From assembly GCA_029204225.1 (NCBI GenBank), contig CM055113.1, forward strand, positions 32,799,363 through 32,863,362: DNA of 64,000 nucleotides. The letters run 5' to 3'. The notes under the pieces are model-generated. The model saw only the letters and a program-made list of their open reading frames with translations. It was not told where the DNA came from and searched no databases. Shown here one piece after another: positions 21,888-31,489 of the stretch. Both the position numbers and the translations under genes were made by a program. Each line of letters opens with the position of its first letter. Position 1 is the first letter of the stretch. The DNA comes from Diphasiastrum complanatum (lineage: Eukaryota; Streptophyta; Lycopodiopsida; Lycopodiales; Lycopodiaceae).

Positions 21888-22480
21888 AATATTCATTAGC
21901 TCAACTATCAAACAATGCTGGAACGCAACACTGGAAATTAGCCAAAAGGGTGCTTCAATAGTTGAAACAAGCATGACATTTAGGAATTACTTACACCAAT
22001 GATAGTGAATTTGTTTTACATGCTTTTAGTGATGCAAGTTGGGCAAGATGTAGAGATGATAGCAATTCAATTATAGGTGGATGTTTTATGTTGTGCGAAG
22101 GTCCTTTAAGCAAGATTTGCAAAAAAACAATCATTTGTTGCCCAATCATCTTGTGAAGTTGAATATGTTGCAAGATCCAAAAATGCTAATGAGATGGCAT
22201 GATTGAGGAAAATAGTGAAAAATTGTTTGAGGAGTGGACTCATCCCACTATCATGAAGATGGGTATTCAAAGTGCCATATCCCTAACCGAGGATCCAATA
22301 TTCCACTCAAGGACCAAGCACATTCCTTTGAAGTATCATCACATTAGAGATTTGATAAAAAAAATCTAAAATAGAGATTGAATATGTTAAATCTGCTGAT
22401 ATGACAACATACATTCTTACTAAGCCTATTGATGGAGCAACATTTGAAAGACATGGAAGAGCAATGGGAAGTGGATAAAA
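21888..22480 (+). pseudogene. Copia RNase H domain remnant
   Basis: Starts near HWKLAKRVLQ-stop-LKQA and continues with ITYTNDSEFVLHAFSDASWA, DDSNSIIGGCF, then with frame changes SSCEVEYVARSKN, SKTKH-like SRTKHIPLKYHHIRD and KSADMTTYILTKP. This is the copia RNase H and C-terminal tail. Several stops and shifts show it is dead. It ends just before the polypurine tract and 3' LTR. Confidence 0.75.
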
Positions 22481-22503
22481 ATGTGCCAAATTCAAGATGG
22501 AGA

Positions 22504-23050
22504 TGTTGGAAAAATGTGAACTCAGCCACCCCTCTCAACATTTCGACCCAAACCTGATACAATCCATTGACCCAGGTCCAAGTTCAAATTCGATTGTAGT
22601 CAAGATTGATTCTTGACTTAGATTTTGATGCCATTACGAGCTAATTTAATGACCAAGGTGGGTCACCAAGGTTAGGTAAGTAGATTATGCATGCTAACCA
22701 CGGGTAACTTAGCATAATTGTTGAATATGGGAAGTATTAAGAGTAATAATACATGTGTTCACACTCGTAGATATAACTATTCACGCTCATCACTCATGAT
22801 AAGTCTCTAGTGCGACATTACTGCCCACGATAAGACTCGAGAAGACTGAGTCAGGCTACAAAATTTACAATAGTGCACCGTAGGCAGCCCAGTCTGTATA
22901 TCTTATAGCCGACTCACGATTCGCTAACGGAGACTCGAGAGGAGACTCAACGAGGGTGTGAGGCAGGCTAAACTAAAGAGGGTATGAGGCAGGCTAAACT
23001 AAATCATGGTGCGATACCATGTGCTTGAATACTTTTGTGCTGTGCCACAA
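22504..23050 (+). mobile_element. Probable copia 3' LTR
   Basis: A purine-rich AAGATGGAGA at about 22494 precedes TGTTGGAAAAATGTG, which fits a polypurine tract and LTR start. The right end is not defined. Near 22955-23005 a GAGGCAGGCTAAACTAAA word is repeated twice in tandem. Confidence 0.45.
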
Positions 23051-23084
23051 TAATTTCATTTCAGTAGTACATCATTTTATCAAG

Positions 23085-23260
23085 ATCTTAAATTGGTCAT
23101 CCGAGTGAGGAGTATGGGTAGACTTGTTGACTGCCACCAAAAAGATGTAGGCTCGAATCCCGACCACTTTGTAAGGGGGGAAGGCCCCATGCTCCCCTGC
23201 GTAAATTAATTGTAGGTTTTTTTTTAGAACTTTTTTTTTTTTAAAGTTGACTTCAAAATA
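23085..23260 (+). mobile_element. Possible second tRNA-derived SINE
   Basis: GGTAGACTTGTTGACT resembles an A box and GGCTCGAATCCCGACC is a good B box about 35 bp later. The sequence then runs into two T-rich stretches. No target duplication was found, so this is a candidate only. Confidence 0.4.
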
Positions 23261-23353
23261 TAGAAATTTTGGATTTGTTCGACTTTTTAAAAATAGAAAC
23301 CACACCTTACATTTTTGTAAGGTGATTCTTAAATTTTCTAAAAATAGTAAAAG

Positions 23354-23455
23354 TTAATTACAAATGTGTAAGGTACTTATTGCCAAAAGTACAAAATTAT
23401 GTTGTTAATTACAAATGTGTAAGGTACTTATTGCCAAAAGTAAAAAATTATGTTA
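23354..23455. repeat. 51-bp tandem duplication
   Basis: TTAATTACAAATGTGTAAGG starts at 23354 and again at 23405, with near identity over about 51 bp. It is a local duplication without coding meaning. Confidence 0.85.
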
Positions 23456-23459
23456 TTTA

Positions 23460-24640
23460 AGACAACTTTTAAATGAACTCCAAAAAAACTGCAGGTATTT
23501 ACGTACATCTAAGGAGCTTAGCTTCATAAATGGCATTGCCAAGTTGTATATGTCGTATATAATGAACACTAGTTGCGTAACATGTATGCAAAAAAAATAG
23601 ATTATAAACTTATAATTAGTCTTTGTAACTTGAAGTAGCATTCTAGCAAGACTATAAACTTAAAATTAGTCTACTCAATTATTATTAGTATTGTTACAAT
23701 AATATCCAACAATTTCTAGGATTAATTTCTAGAAATTAGAATGCTAAAGTTTGTTCGGGTGGCGCTTTTCTCATAGATCGTATAAAACTTATGTAAGATT
23801 AGCTTATCTCATGAATTTCTTTCCAACAATCTTTTTTTTAAAGTCTCATTTTCAATTTCTACATCACATGCATCAAATGATAATTTTTTTGTGATCCAAC
23901 CTTTTGAAATAGACTGAAAATGATTTGTAAAGTCTTATTTGTAACATAAAATGCTCTGAACACAATGACTTTCGTATATAATTAGGTGATTGAAATAGAA
24001 TATACCTAATTTAGAATTTATTTTTGGACAAGCATTACAGACATACCATGTCTTCTTTTATTCACTTTCTTATATCTATGTTGCCATAGAAAGGTAATGT
24101 TTTTGGCATACGAAGCCAAAGTCACAATTATTAAGATCTTCAAGGATTCAAAAGTAACATTGTAAAATCATAAATGACAAGATGAAGAACATACCCAGAA
24201 GGTATCGCTATTGACATTTCTTTTAGTTTTCACTCATTCGAAATTGTTACTTATGAAATCATGAACAAGTAAAGGGCTAATCACGATGTTGTTTCGTAGG
24301 AAAATATTATTATATAGCTATGATATAAAAAAAGCTCATTGTTGTCAAGTCCAAAACTATGGATGGCGAGTTGCATTCATAGAGAGAGATTAGACAATAA
24401 TATCATAAAGTTTATGAGTTTGAAGTAACATGTGAAATATCAAATGGCTTGTTTTTCCAGGTATGAAAAAATTTCTATCCATTTCAAACTTTTTGTTTTG
24501 TGTATTGAAAAGTTGAGTTTTGCTATATACAATTCAAAAAACAACAAATGAGGAGATGCAATAACAAAAATGTGAAAAATAAAAAATGATGGATTTAAAC
24601 AATAGAAAAACTAAATGTTCATTTATATAGGTAATTGTTC
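23460..24640. other. AT-rich stretch without recognisable features
   Basis: No gene, RNA or repeat recognised on either strand. Confidence 0.5.
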
Positions 24641-24649
24641 AAAGCTATA

Positions 24650-25700
24650 AACTCATACCAGGTCTATATGAAGATGATAAAAGTCAAAAGATTCAAACTT
24701 TGGGTGCTTTTTTGGACTTGATAGCTCTAGTAGGCAATAGATCATAGTGATCAATTTATTAATATATGTTCCCATCTTCCATAAATTTCAAAAATTTATA
24801 GATGAGTTAACAATGTATGCAAACCATTATATTGTGCGGGATTCGAAGAGTAAAGGTCGTTCTCCAAAATTACTTTTAGAGTCAGGAGTTTTTTTTTATG
24901 ATCACACCTATTTTCTTAATAAAAATGGTTTAGTTGGTAGATTAGAGCCATATCCTCTACCAGATTTTTCGAGTGAGGAATGGATTTATCCTTATGCAAC
25001 AATTTCAGAAAGTTTTTGATCTAGGCTATATATTGATATTCAGAGTATATTAAAATGTAGCACTGGATCAAAGAATAGATTAATTTGGTATCTACCTTTT
25101 ACTATTTTTGTTGATTTTTTTTTTTCAAATGCAATGTTTGGAGAACGAAAACAATAATTATTTGTAAGGACTTGAGTGTTGATATAATCGCCAAGTTGTT
25201 GGTTGATGGTTGGGATACAAAACAAAATCAGCAAGTTCAGTGCAGAGTTATGTTACTCATCCATGACATTTAGATATCACATCGAAAAACAAATGCTCAC
25301 TTTGCTGCTGTATTATAGAAGATGGATTAAATGCAAAAATGTTTGGAAGCCACTTGATCAAGATTTTGGTATAAACCCTCAACAACAACCTCAAATAACA
25401 GTGAAAAGAAATGACAACATTTTTGCAATGGTTGAGGTCAAGGAAGATTGGTGTCTCAATCACATACGATCAGAACCAAACATGTTGCAATTCGATCTAC
25501 CTCAGTACTATCAATTTCGATTGAATGGTGTAAAGGTACTTTATGTCATATAAAAATATTTCTTTTTTTCTATTTATAAGTAAATCAGTTTCATAAAATA
25601 TATTAACTAAAACAATTTCTCTTGTGCAGGTAAGAGTAAGGCAGGAAGAGCATATAAAAAACAAAGACATTGGAACATCCATCGAAATTGAAGATCCATA
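24650..25700 (+). pseudogene. Unassigned exon-like reading frames upstream of the Ulp1 remnant
   Basis: A frame at 24747-25019 reads KFIDELTMYANHYIVRDS, SPKLLLESGVFFYDHTYF and PYPLPDFSSEEWIYPYA. A second at 25203-25553 reads YYRRWIKCKNVWKPLDQDFG and MVEVKEDWCLNHIRSEP, ending at LNGVK before a GT donor. It may splice to VRVRQEEHIKNKDIG after the CAG at about 25630. The amino acid composition looks like real protein and the putative splice is phase 0. No domain is recognised. It may belong to the same decayed transposon as the Ulp1 remnant, on the opposite strand. Confidence 0.4.
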
Positions 25701-25852
25701 GATTATGAACTATGGAATTTTGTATACAATTTTTTGTATAGATCAGTTTTGAAAATATATAAACCACTTTTTCTATGAGGCTCTTTCATTTCTATGATTT
25801 CCATTTCCATGGTGAAAAACATAATGTAATAACAACAGGATAATATGAGTTT

Positions 25853-25920
25853 TCAATAACAAGATTCATTGTCTCCTGTAGGAAATGCACTATCTCCATT
25901 GGGGAGATCTTCACTCACTT
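25853..25920 (-). repeat. Duplicate of the last Ulp1-like exon segment
   Basis: TCTCCATTGGGGAGA with flanking CTGTAGGAAATGCA matches the segment at about 26465-26515 (TGTCTGAAGTGCATTA, same core). It is a short nearby duplication of the C-terminal exon of the protease. Confidence 0.6.
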
Positions 25921-26365
25921 GAACTCCAGTGACCACTACAATCGACACTTGCCATTGTTGATGTCTCGTATATATCGGTTGTATTTTGGTCCTCATTGTC
26001 TTGGTCTGTATTGTCCTTGTCTTGGCATATCTGAATATGTTCAGAAGATGAACTGATGAAAGCTTTGTTGCAACAAATCTAAGTTTGTCGCAGGTTTGGA
26101 TTGGTTGTGGCAAAGGTTCGATCAGTTCATCTTTCTGAACTTATCCAAAAAAAAAACCATGATAAAGACAAGGCAGACCAGGACTATGAAAAACAAACAT
26201 GTCGAAAAACCGTAGAAATTGATGATGAATGAATCATAACCTGAATTAATAACATAAAAAAAAAACAAGTAAGAACAACCATAGAAAAACTGTAAATATA
26301 TTTTTATAAAAAAAATTTGTACATATGTCTCATCCACATCAAGTGAGACGAATATTTAATCAGTA

Positions 26366-27600
26366 TCAACTATCTATGATCTCTAAATCCATTTCTCTAG
26401 TTGGAAGTAACTTGGGTGGAGAACACTCGGCCACTGTAGCTGGATATGAATTTTCAATCACAAGTTTAATGGTCTCCTGTCTGAAGTGCATTATCTCCAT
26501 TGGGGAGACCTTCGAGCAACATTTAAACTGAAAAAAAACATAAACACAGTTAAATGTAATTGATCAAAATATTTGAATTAGAAAAAAAAACAAAAACACA
26601 ATTAAAAGTTATTAATCGAAGATTACCTCTTCCAAATTTGGAAGTCCATCTTGTAGTGCAAGCCAATTAGAAAAGTGTTTGGCATTGCATACAGTATACC
26701 AACCACAGCTGACAGAATCAACCTGCTGGGAGGACTGCAAAATCCAAATTTTAACATTATGAAATATCGGATCAACACGTAGGACGTTATAACTAAATTT
26801 ACAATGGAAACAAGGGCGCGTTGAACCAATATCAAAAAAATATTTTTTGAATATGGGATCAACGTGCACGTTATGAAAAGAAATCAAACAATAACTACAA
26901 GGACATGTCGATATTGATAAATTTTTACCTCTACATCAACAATTTTTAGCTTCGTATATGCTTTTGCATTTGGTATCGGAAAGAGTTCCAGTATTTTCTG
27001 TATATGGCTCCTAGTAATTCTGTGTGTGTGTGTAATAGAGTTCATCTTTAAACAAATCGAATGACACACATCCTCATCATTGACGTATAAGAACAACACA
27101 TATAAGCTCCAATGATCACTACAATCAGAAAACAATAAGTTAATGAGAATCAATGAGAAATCAAAATTTATATGAAAAATTTAACATAATAAAATCTAAA
27201 AAAAAGACACTTACTTTGTTATGTATGGCAGTACGAGAATTGGAGTCCCCAGTCTGACGTATTGGAGCATATCATTGTGCAGACTTTGAAATCAGGGAAA
27301 TCAAATGTAGCCATGAATTGAAGGGGGAACAATACTACATCTATAAACAATGGGGTCTGGAAAAACTCCATCCAATACTGAATCGCCCCACATCTTACAT
27401 TGTCACCTAGCATTTTATCCCTACTTTCTAATTCACCTGTATCTAAACTAGCAAGGGGGAGATCAACATTGGTCTTCGGCATCCTAAAACTGTATCGAGG
27501 ACCTAAACCTTTAAGATACATGTTTAACAATTGGTCATATTGTACATATTGAGGATTATTTACAAAGGCAAGTGTAGGGGGTGACGAAAGTAAATACAGA
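26366..27600 (-). pseudogene. Ulp1 (C48) cysteine protease remnant with four exons
   Basis: Exon a (about 27600-27214) carries GELESRDKMLGDNVRCGAIQ and, after a frameshift, TPILVLPYITN. Exon b (27118-26929) carries DHWSLYVLFL. Exon c (26734-26627) carries SSQQVDSVSCGWYTVCNAKH. Exon d (26527-26366) carries PMEIMHFRQETIKL and ends in TGA. All introns are GT-AG; the split Asn codon joining exons a and b and the phase-0 joins elsewhere agree. HWSL supplies the catalytic His and SCGW the catalytic Cys. The usual Asp position seems to be Asn (KMNSITHTH). Such SUMO-protease-like domains are common in plant MULE and CACTA transposons. Exon a overlaps the end of the H3-like tail frame in another phase, so the two could have been one transcript or a fusion. 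Inactive because of the frameshift. Confidence 0.7.
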
Positions 27601-28423
27601 TAAACCAGAAAAAGAATTGCCTTTCAAAATTGATTCTACCTTTACATTAACAAAATCATCTAAATCATTTCCTAGAACAAGTGGAGGGAAACTAATATTT
27701 ATGGGGGTAGGAGGAGGAGATTTATTAGGAGAGGAAGATTTAGGAGGAGAAGTTAAAGTTGGAGTTCTGGGAAGAGAAGAAAGAAACTTAGGAGGATAAT
27801 TGGGAGGAGAATGCCTAGAAGAAAGAAACTCATCCAAAGGAGATGGCTTGGAAAAATCCCTTGCTTTATTTGGAGGGTCAAGAGTCCTCCTCTTCTTTGA
27901 AACACTCTCGTTCTATATACGAATAACAAGCTGGGATGGTTGAGATTGCTTTCAATTTGTCCTTCCTAAATCTTGTTTTGGAGGAGAGGAGGGAGCATGC
28001 CTAAAGTATTATGCAAATTTGTCATATGTGTCCCAAAGCCTGAACACAATGTTGAAATCCTTGGGCATGATGGTCACCCTCTTGGCATGGACAACTGCAA
28101 CAACAGTATCAAAAAAAAATTTCACTTGGAGATTCTCATATGTTGTGTAGCGCCTCAATTGTTGTTACTGTCCATCTCACATCTGTAGATAGACTTCTTT
28201 TAACCTGCTTGGTGGATCTCTGTATGTCAGCTTTCGGAATCAGAAGATTATTTGTCTTCTGTAGGTTCTGAATATCCTTGAGCCAAGGTGGGCCTCTTCT
28301 TCTGCCCCTTGGCCTAGGAGGTGGTGGTGGTGGACGAGGTGGTGGTTGTGGACTTCTCTGTCCCACTCCTGAGATTGGTATTCCACCAGGGTGGCCTCGT
28401 GCAGTTTGCTTGGTCTACGCCAT
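27556..28423 (-). pseudogene. Histone H3/CENH3-like protein with proline-rich C-terminal tail, locus B
   Basis: The ATG at 28423 reads MA-stop-TKQTARGHPGG, identical to the histone H3 N-terminus except for the TAG at Arg2 and changes after residue 9. A proline-rich linker (PPPRPPPPPPRPRGRRRG) follows. Then comes the histone fold: LKDIQNLQKTNNLLIPKAD, DVRW...IEALHN and, after one frameshift near 28145, VVHAKRVTIMPKDFNIVFRL. A TAA at 28009-28011 follows where H3 would end. The same phase stays largely open beyond it, with two more stops, to 27556: SVSKKRRTLDPP, PPNYPPKFLSSLP, PPPTPINISFPP and a final LDDFVNVKVESI..GNSF block. The NLLIP segment is CENH3-like. Length to the TAA is about 138 codons, close to H3. 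The conserved fold with a shared long tail marks a separate H3-like lineage. Confidence 0.82.
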
Positions 28424-28432
28424 TATTGACCA

Positions 28433-30212
28433 ATATCAGATCAGCGCGTGAAGAAGGGAACCCAAGATGAAAAGTAGGGTAGAGCACGTCAAACCGATAC
28501 TTGAGCTCTACAATACCGATAGCTGGTAGCAGATGGGCGCGCGAGAGTAATTGAGGTTCGTAAGAAGTTTGTCTTGAGCACGCTGTATCGCTATTGCATG
28601 GATATAGAGAACTATAAGAACTTTAAGCAAAAAAAATTCAGCGTCGTTTATCAGTATATAGAGAAGATTTGAAATGATTGAAAACATCATGGGTTGGATG
28701 TTCGAGGTTTGAATTACAATGATGATTTCTCTGAGGGTTGTCAATCAAATCAAACTAAATATCCATCTATCATCAAAATGATTAGTCGATATTGAATAAA
28801 ATAGAATTAATTTCGTCTAAAGTATGCTCACATCTACATTTAAAGCTACAAAAGTATGGCCACATCTAAAATTTATTGCTGAAATTGACAATGTTAAGCT
28901 ATAAATATCTGACCTTTTTTATATCCAATCATTATAATTTCATAAAATTCCAGCCGCCATTATTTCACTCAATAGCAAATCGACGCGCATATACTGCATG
29001 TGAAATTCCCGCGCGTTGATTCGATATTGGAAAATAATATAAATGATCAAAGCTTGATTCGATATATTCTCCTTAGCTTTGGACAGAATGAAAAGTCTAC
29101 CAAATCAAGCTTTGATCATGCAAAATACACTCCAATAATTTCGAAAATTGTCGAAAAGCTTTGTTTCCTACCATAGCAATTCGACGCGTGCAGTCCAAGT
29201 GAAAAATCATTGTCTTCTCTAAAGGTGCGTTGATCCGATATCCAGTATTTCACCCGATAGTTAATCGACGCACATATACAACATTTGAAAACCAGAGGTG
29301 CTATTCTCGCACGCTAAACTGATACTGGATGGAATATGAATGATTAAAGCTTGACTCGATAAATTCTGTGTAATCTTGGACAGTATGAAGAGTTTAGCGA
29401 ATCAAGCTTTGAACATGCATAATGGGGTCCAATAGTTTTCAAAATTTCAAAAAAAAAATTGCTCTTGCAATAGCAATTCGACGCCCACGCAGTCCAAATG
29501 GAGAATAAGCATCTTCCGCTAGGCGCGCTGATTCGATATCTCATACGCAGAAGAATTATATTGGAGCGCTTTATGAATGACTAATGAAAATGTTTTGAAT
29601 GAACATTATTTCAAAAGAATCTAGCCTTTACTCTACTTAAATAGAGTGAGAGATTGTAATAATTCTCCTTGTACACTTTTTTCAATAATATTCATTTATC
29701 ATTTGTTTATTATTTGTTTAATTATTATTCGAAGAGGCTACTGATTGAATATTTAATGTATTCCGGTGCAGAGACTGATTCTAGGGTCAGACCTAATGAT
29801 GATTTGTTGAATTTAGTTATAGACTAGTTAATGTATTCCGACGTAGGTACAAATTTGTCTCACTCTGATTGGTGAATAAAGATAGGCTATGTTTCTCAAT
29901 TCATTACTTGACAAATGTATGGCTGTGATCAACAAGAATTGGCTATAAATATGGGCACCACTTGCCAATTTTCGATTCTGTGATCTTTTATTCCAAACTC
30001 ACAAGTCTTTTTGTTTTCTTTCTATCTCACAATATCGAATCGATGCGTGAGTTCCCAAACATTGCATGGTCGGATTCATTCAGGCGCGTTGAATCGATAT
30101 CACCCACTTCTGACGTGTTCTCACGGAAAATTTCAATCTCATCCTAGCAATATCGGATCAACGCGCGCACTCTATCCTCTACCGATAAAATTTTGTCGCA
30201 TTGGACCGATAT
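28433..30212. repeat. Array of inverted 17-bp motif pairs, locus B
   Basis: Plus-orientation copies such as GCGCGTTGAATCGATAT start at 28484, 28579, 29011, 29225, 29309, 29523, 30084 and 30196. Each is paired with an upstream inverted copy starting at 28433, 28526, 28972, 29173, 29257, 29470, 30032 and 30150. Start-to-start distances are 51, 53, 39, 52, 52, 53, 52 and 46 bp. The outermost copies lie 9-10 bp from the ATGs of the two divergent genes (28423 minus, 30223 plus). The frame is the same as in locus A, [G/A]CGC-N7-[C/T]GATAT, but the central seven bases differ (GTTGATT here, ACAAGTG there). Confidence 0.8.
28957..29541. repeat. Two tandem units of about 290 bp inside array B
   Basis: 28957-29245 and 29246-29541 share the order: TATTTCAC, inverted motif, plus motif, AAAGCTTGA(T/C)TCGATA, a TTGGACAG(A/T)ATGAA segment, AATCAAGCTTTG, inverted motif, GCAGTCCAA(G/A)TG, plus motif. 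Corresponding motifs are 284-298 bp apart. Each unit has two motif pairs and a central imperfect palindrome around AAGCTTGATTC. Confidence 0.75.
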
Positions 30213-30222
30213 CAGGTTCAAT

Positions 30223-30626
30223 ATGGCTAGTTCCTCCATGTCCTCAGATAACAAACTTCTTGATTTTTTTAATGCCAGTGACATTCCATTTGAGAAATTA
30301 GAGTATTTTGCTAGTATTTTTTTTACTCCCTTCGATATCGATAAGCTAGTTTATGAGAATCGTTATAATTTAATTTCTTATCTTGATAATTTTTCTCAGA
30401 TTGTTATTACTCCTGTTTTGGATATAGATAGTTTTTGTTTCGTTCATTTTCAGGACCTTGTGCATTTCCAACCATCTTCTAACCATAAACACAATAGAAA
30501 GTACTCTAACTTGCATGACCATTTTAAAAGAAATATATATTGTGATATCCACAAAATAATATGTCGCCTTATAATGAAAGGAATGGCTTTTGTCTTTTAC
30601 ATATCTGCTGAAATTCTAGATGATGA
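30223..30626 (+). pseudogene. MASSS family protein, locus B, truncated by an LTR fragment
   Basis: The ATG at 30223 reads MASSSMSSDNKLLDFFNASD and continues KLEYFASIFFTPF, YNLISYLDNFSQIVITPVLD, VHFQDLVHFQPSS and IHKIICRL, matching the order and spacing of the locus A protein. The frame is intact to 30626, where homology to the LTR family begins; the following residues come from the LTR. The acidic C-terminal half seen in A is therefore absent. The Cys-x2-Cys of copy A is not kept. Function unknown. Same strand, promoter geometry and partner gene as in locus A. Confidence 0.65.
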
Positions 30627-30794
30627 GCTAGAACCGATCAAAGATTTTTAGCCATAGGAACTTGGCGCCAGCTGGATTCTGGTCATAGTGGCGCCGGGAG
30701 CAGTGCCGGGAATAGCAGTGGCGCTACTGGTGCCGGGGGCAATGTTGGCGCCAGTGGCACCATAAGTAAAGCTTGTAAAGGTAGCTTTACAACA
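30627..30794. mobile_element. 3' fragment of the TGTAGCGCAGG...ACAACA LTR family
   Basis: 168 bp from GCTAGAACCGATCAAAG to TTTACAACA match 17969-18132 of the solo LTR, including its GGCGCC-rich part. The expected target repeat or primer site does not follow; instead the sequence continues into a coiled-coil reading frame on the minus strand. The left edge cuts the MASSS gene of locus B. Confidence 0.8.
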
Positions 30795-31470
30795 GACCGG
30801 TACGGGGATTTGTGGTCCGGCTTCCAACACTTGAGCGACTGCTTTTTCATAGGCGGTGATGGTCTCTTTAGCCTGTGCCAAGGCGGTTGAAGCTACTCCT
30901 TTGAACCTGTCAAAGCGACCTTGAAATTCCTGAAGGGCCACTTTGTATGTCTCCACTTTCTTGAACAAATATGCAATCTTCGTTGGTGTGACTGGATGAT
31001 CTGGTATTTGTGTTTGAAGATACGCATCACATTCAAGGGTGGTCGCATCCAATTCACCTTGAAGCCGCGTGTGATCTTGTTCGGCCATCTGTAATTGACC
31101 CTTCAGCAGCTGCACCTATTGCTTTGCATCCTGCATGGCCTTATCCACCTAATCCTATGTGGTTGTTAGGGCGTTTTGTAGGGAGCTGATGTAGTCTTCC
31201 AATCGATCAGCTTGTTGTTGGGCCAACTTCTTTTCGGCTTCAACCTTGTCTTCATGTTGTTTGGCAATCTTTAACTCTCGATCCAACTGGACAAGTTTCT
31301 GGCTGATCAGAGTGTTTTCGGACCCCATCTCGGAGATTCTCTGCTCCATTTCCTTCTTCTTATCCAGCATAGAATGGATCACTTGCGCATGCTTGAAACC
31401 AAACCTAGAGCATCACTTGAATCGACGGTCGTGGAGGCGGCAACAGCAGCAAGACCTAATGGTACTGTCC
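30795..31470 (-). pseudogene. Coiled-coil reading frames of an unassigned retroelement
   Basis: Minus-strand frames 31382-31155 and 31115-30648 encode long heptad-type helices (KKKEMEQRISEMGSENTLIS, EKKLAQQQADRLEDYISSL, LKGQLQMAEQDHTRLQGEL, EFQGRFDRFKGVASTALAQA), separated by stops near 31150. The second frame runs through the LTR boundary into a Gly/Ala/Thr-rich tail encoded by the LTR. Such coiled coils occur in gag-like proteins of some plant retroelements. A captured host gene is an alternative. At 31480 it joins the reverse transcriptase of a gypsy element, so it interrupts that element. Confidence 0.5.
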
Positions 31471-31489
31471 TTGGTAGGCGTGGAATAGG

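Noticed and set aside
28009-28423. Ordinary processed pseudogene of host histone H3
   Set aside because: The fold is much more diverged than the N-terminus, has a proline-rich linker and a tail shared with locus A, and is linked to the same partner gene and array in both places.
28433-30212. CRISPR-like array
   Set aside because: The repeats are 17 bp, occur in both orientations in pairs, have uneven gaps between pairs and lie in plant nuclear DNA.
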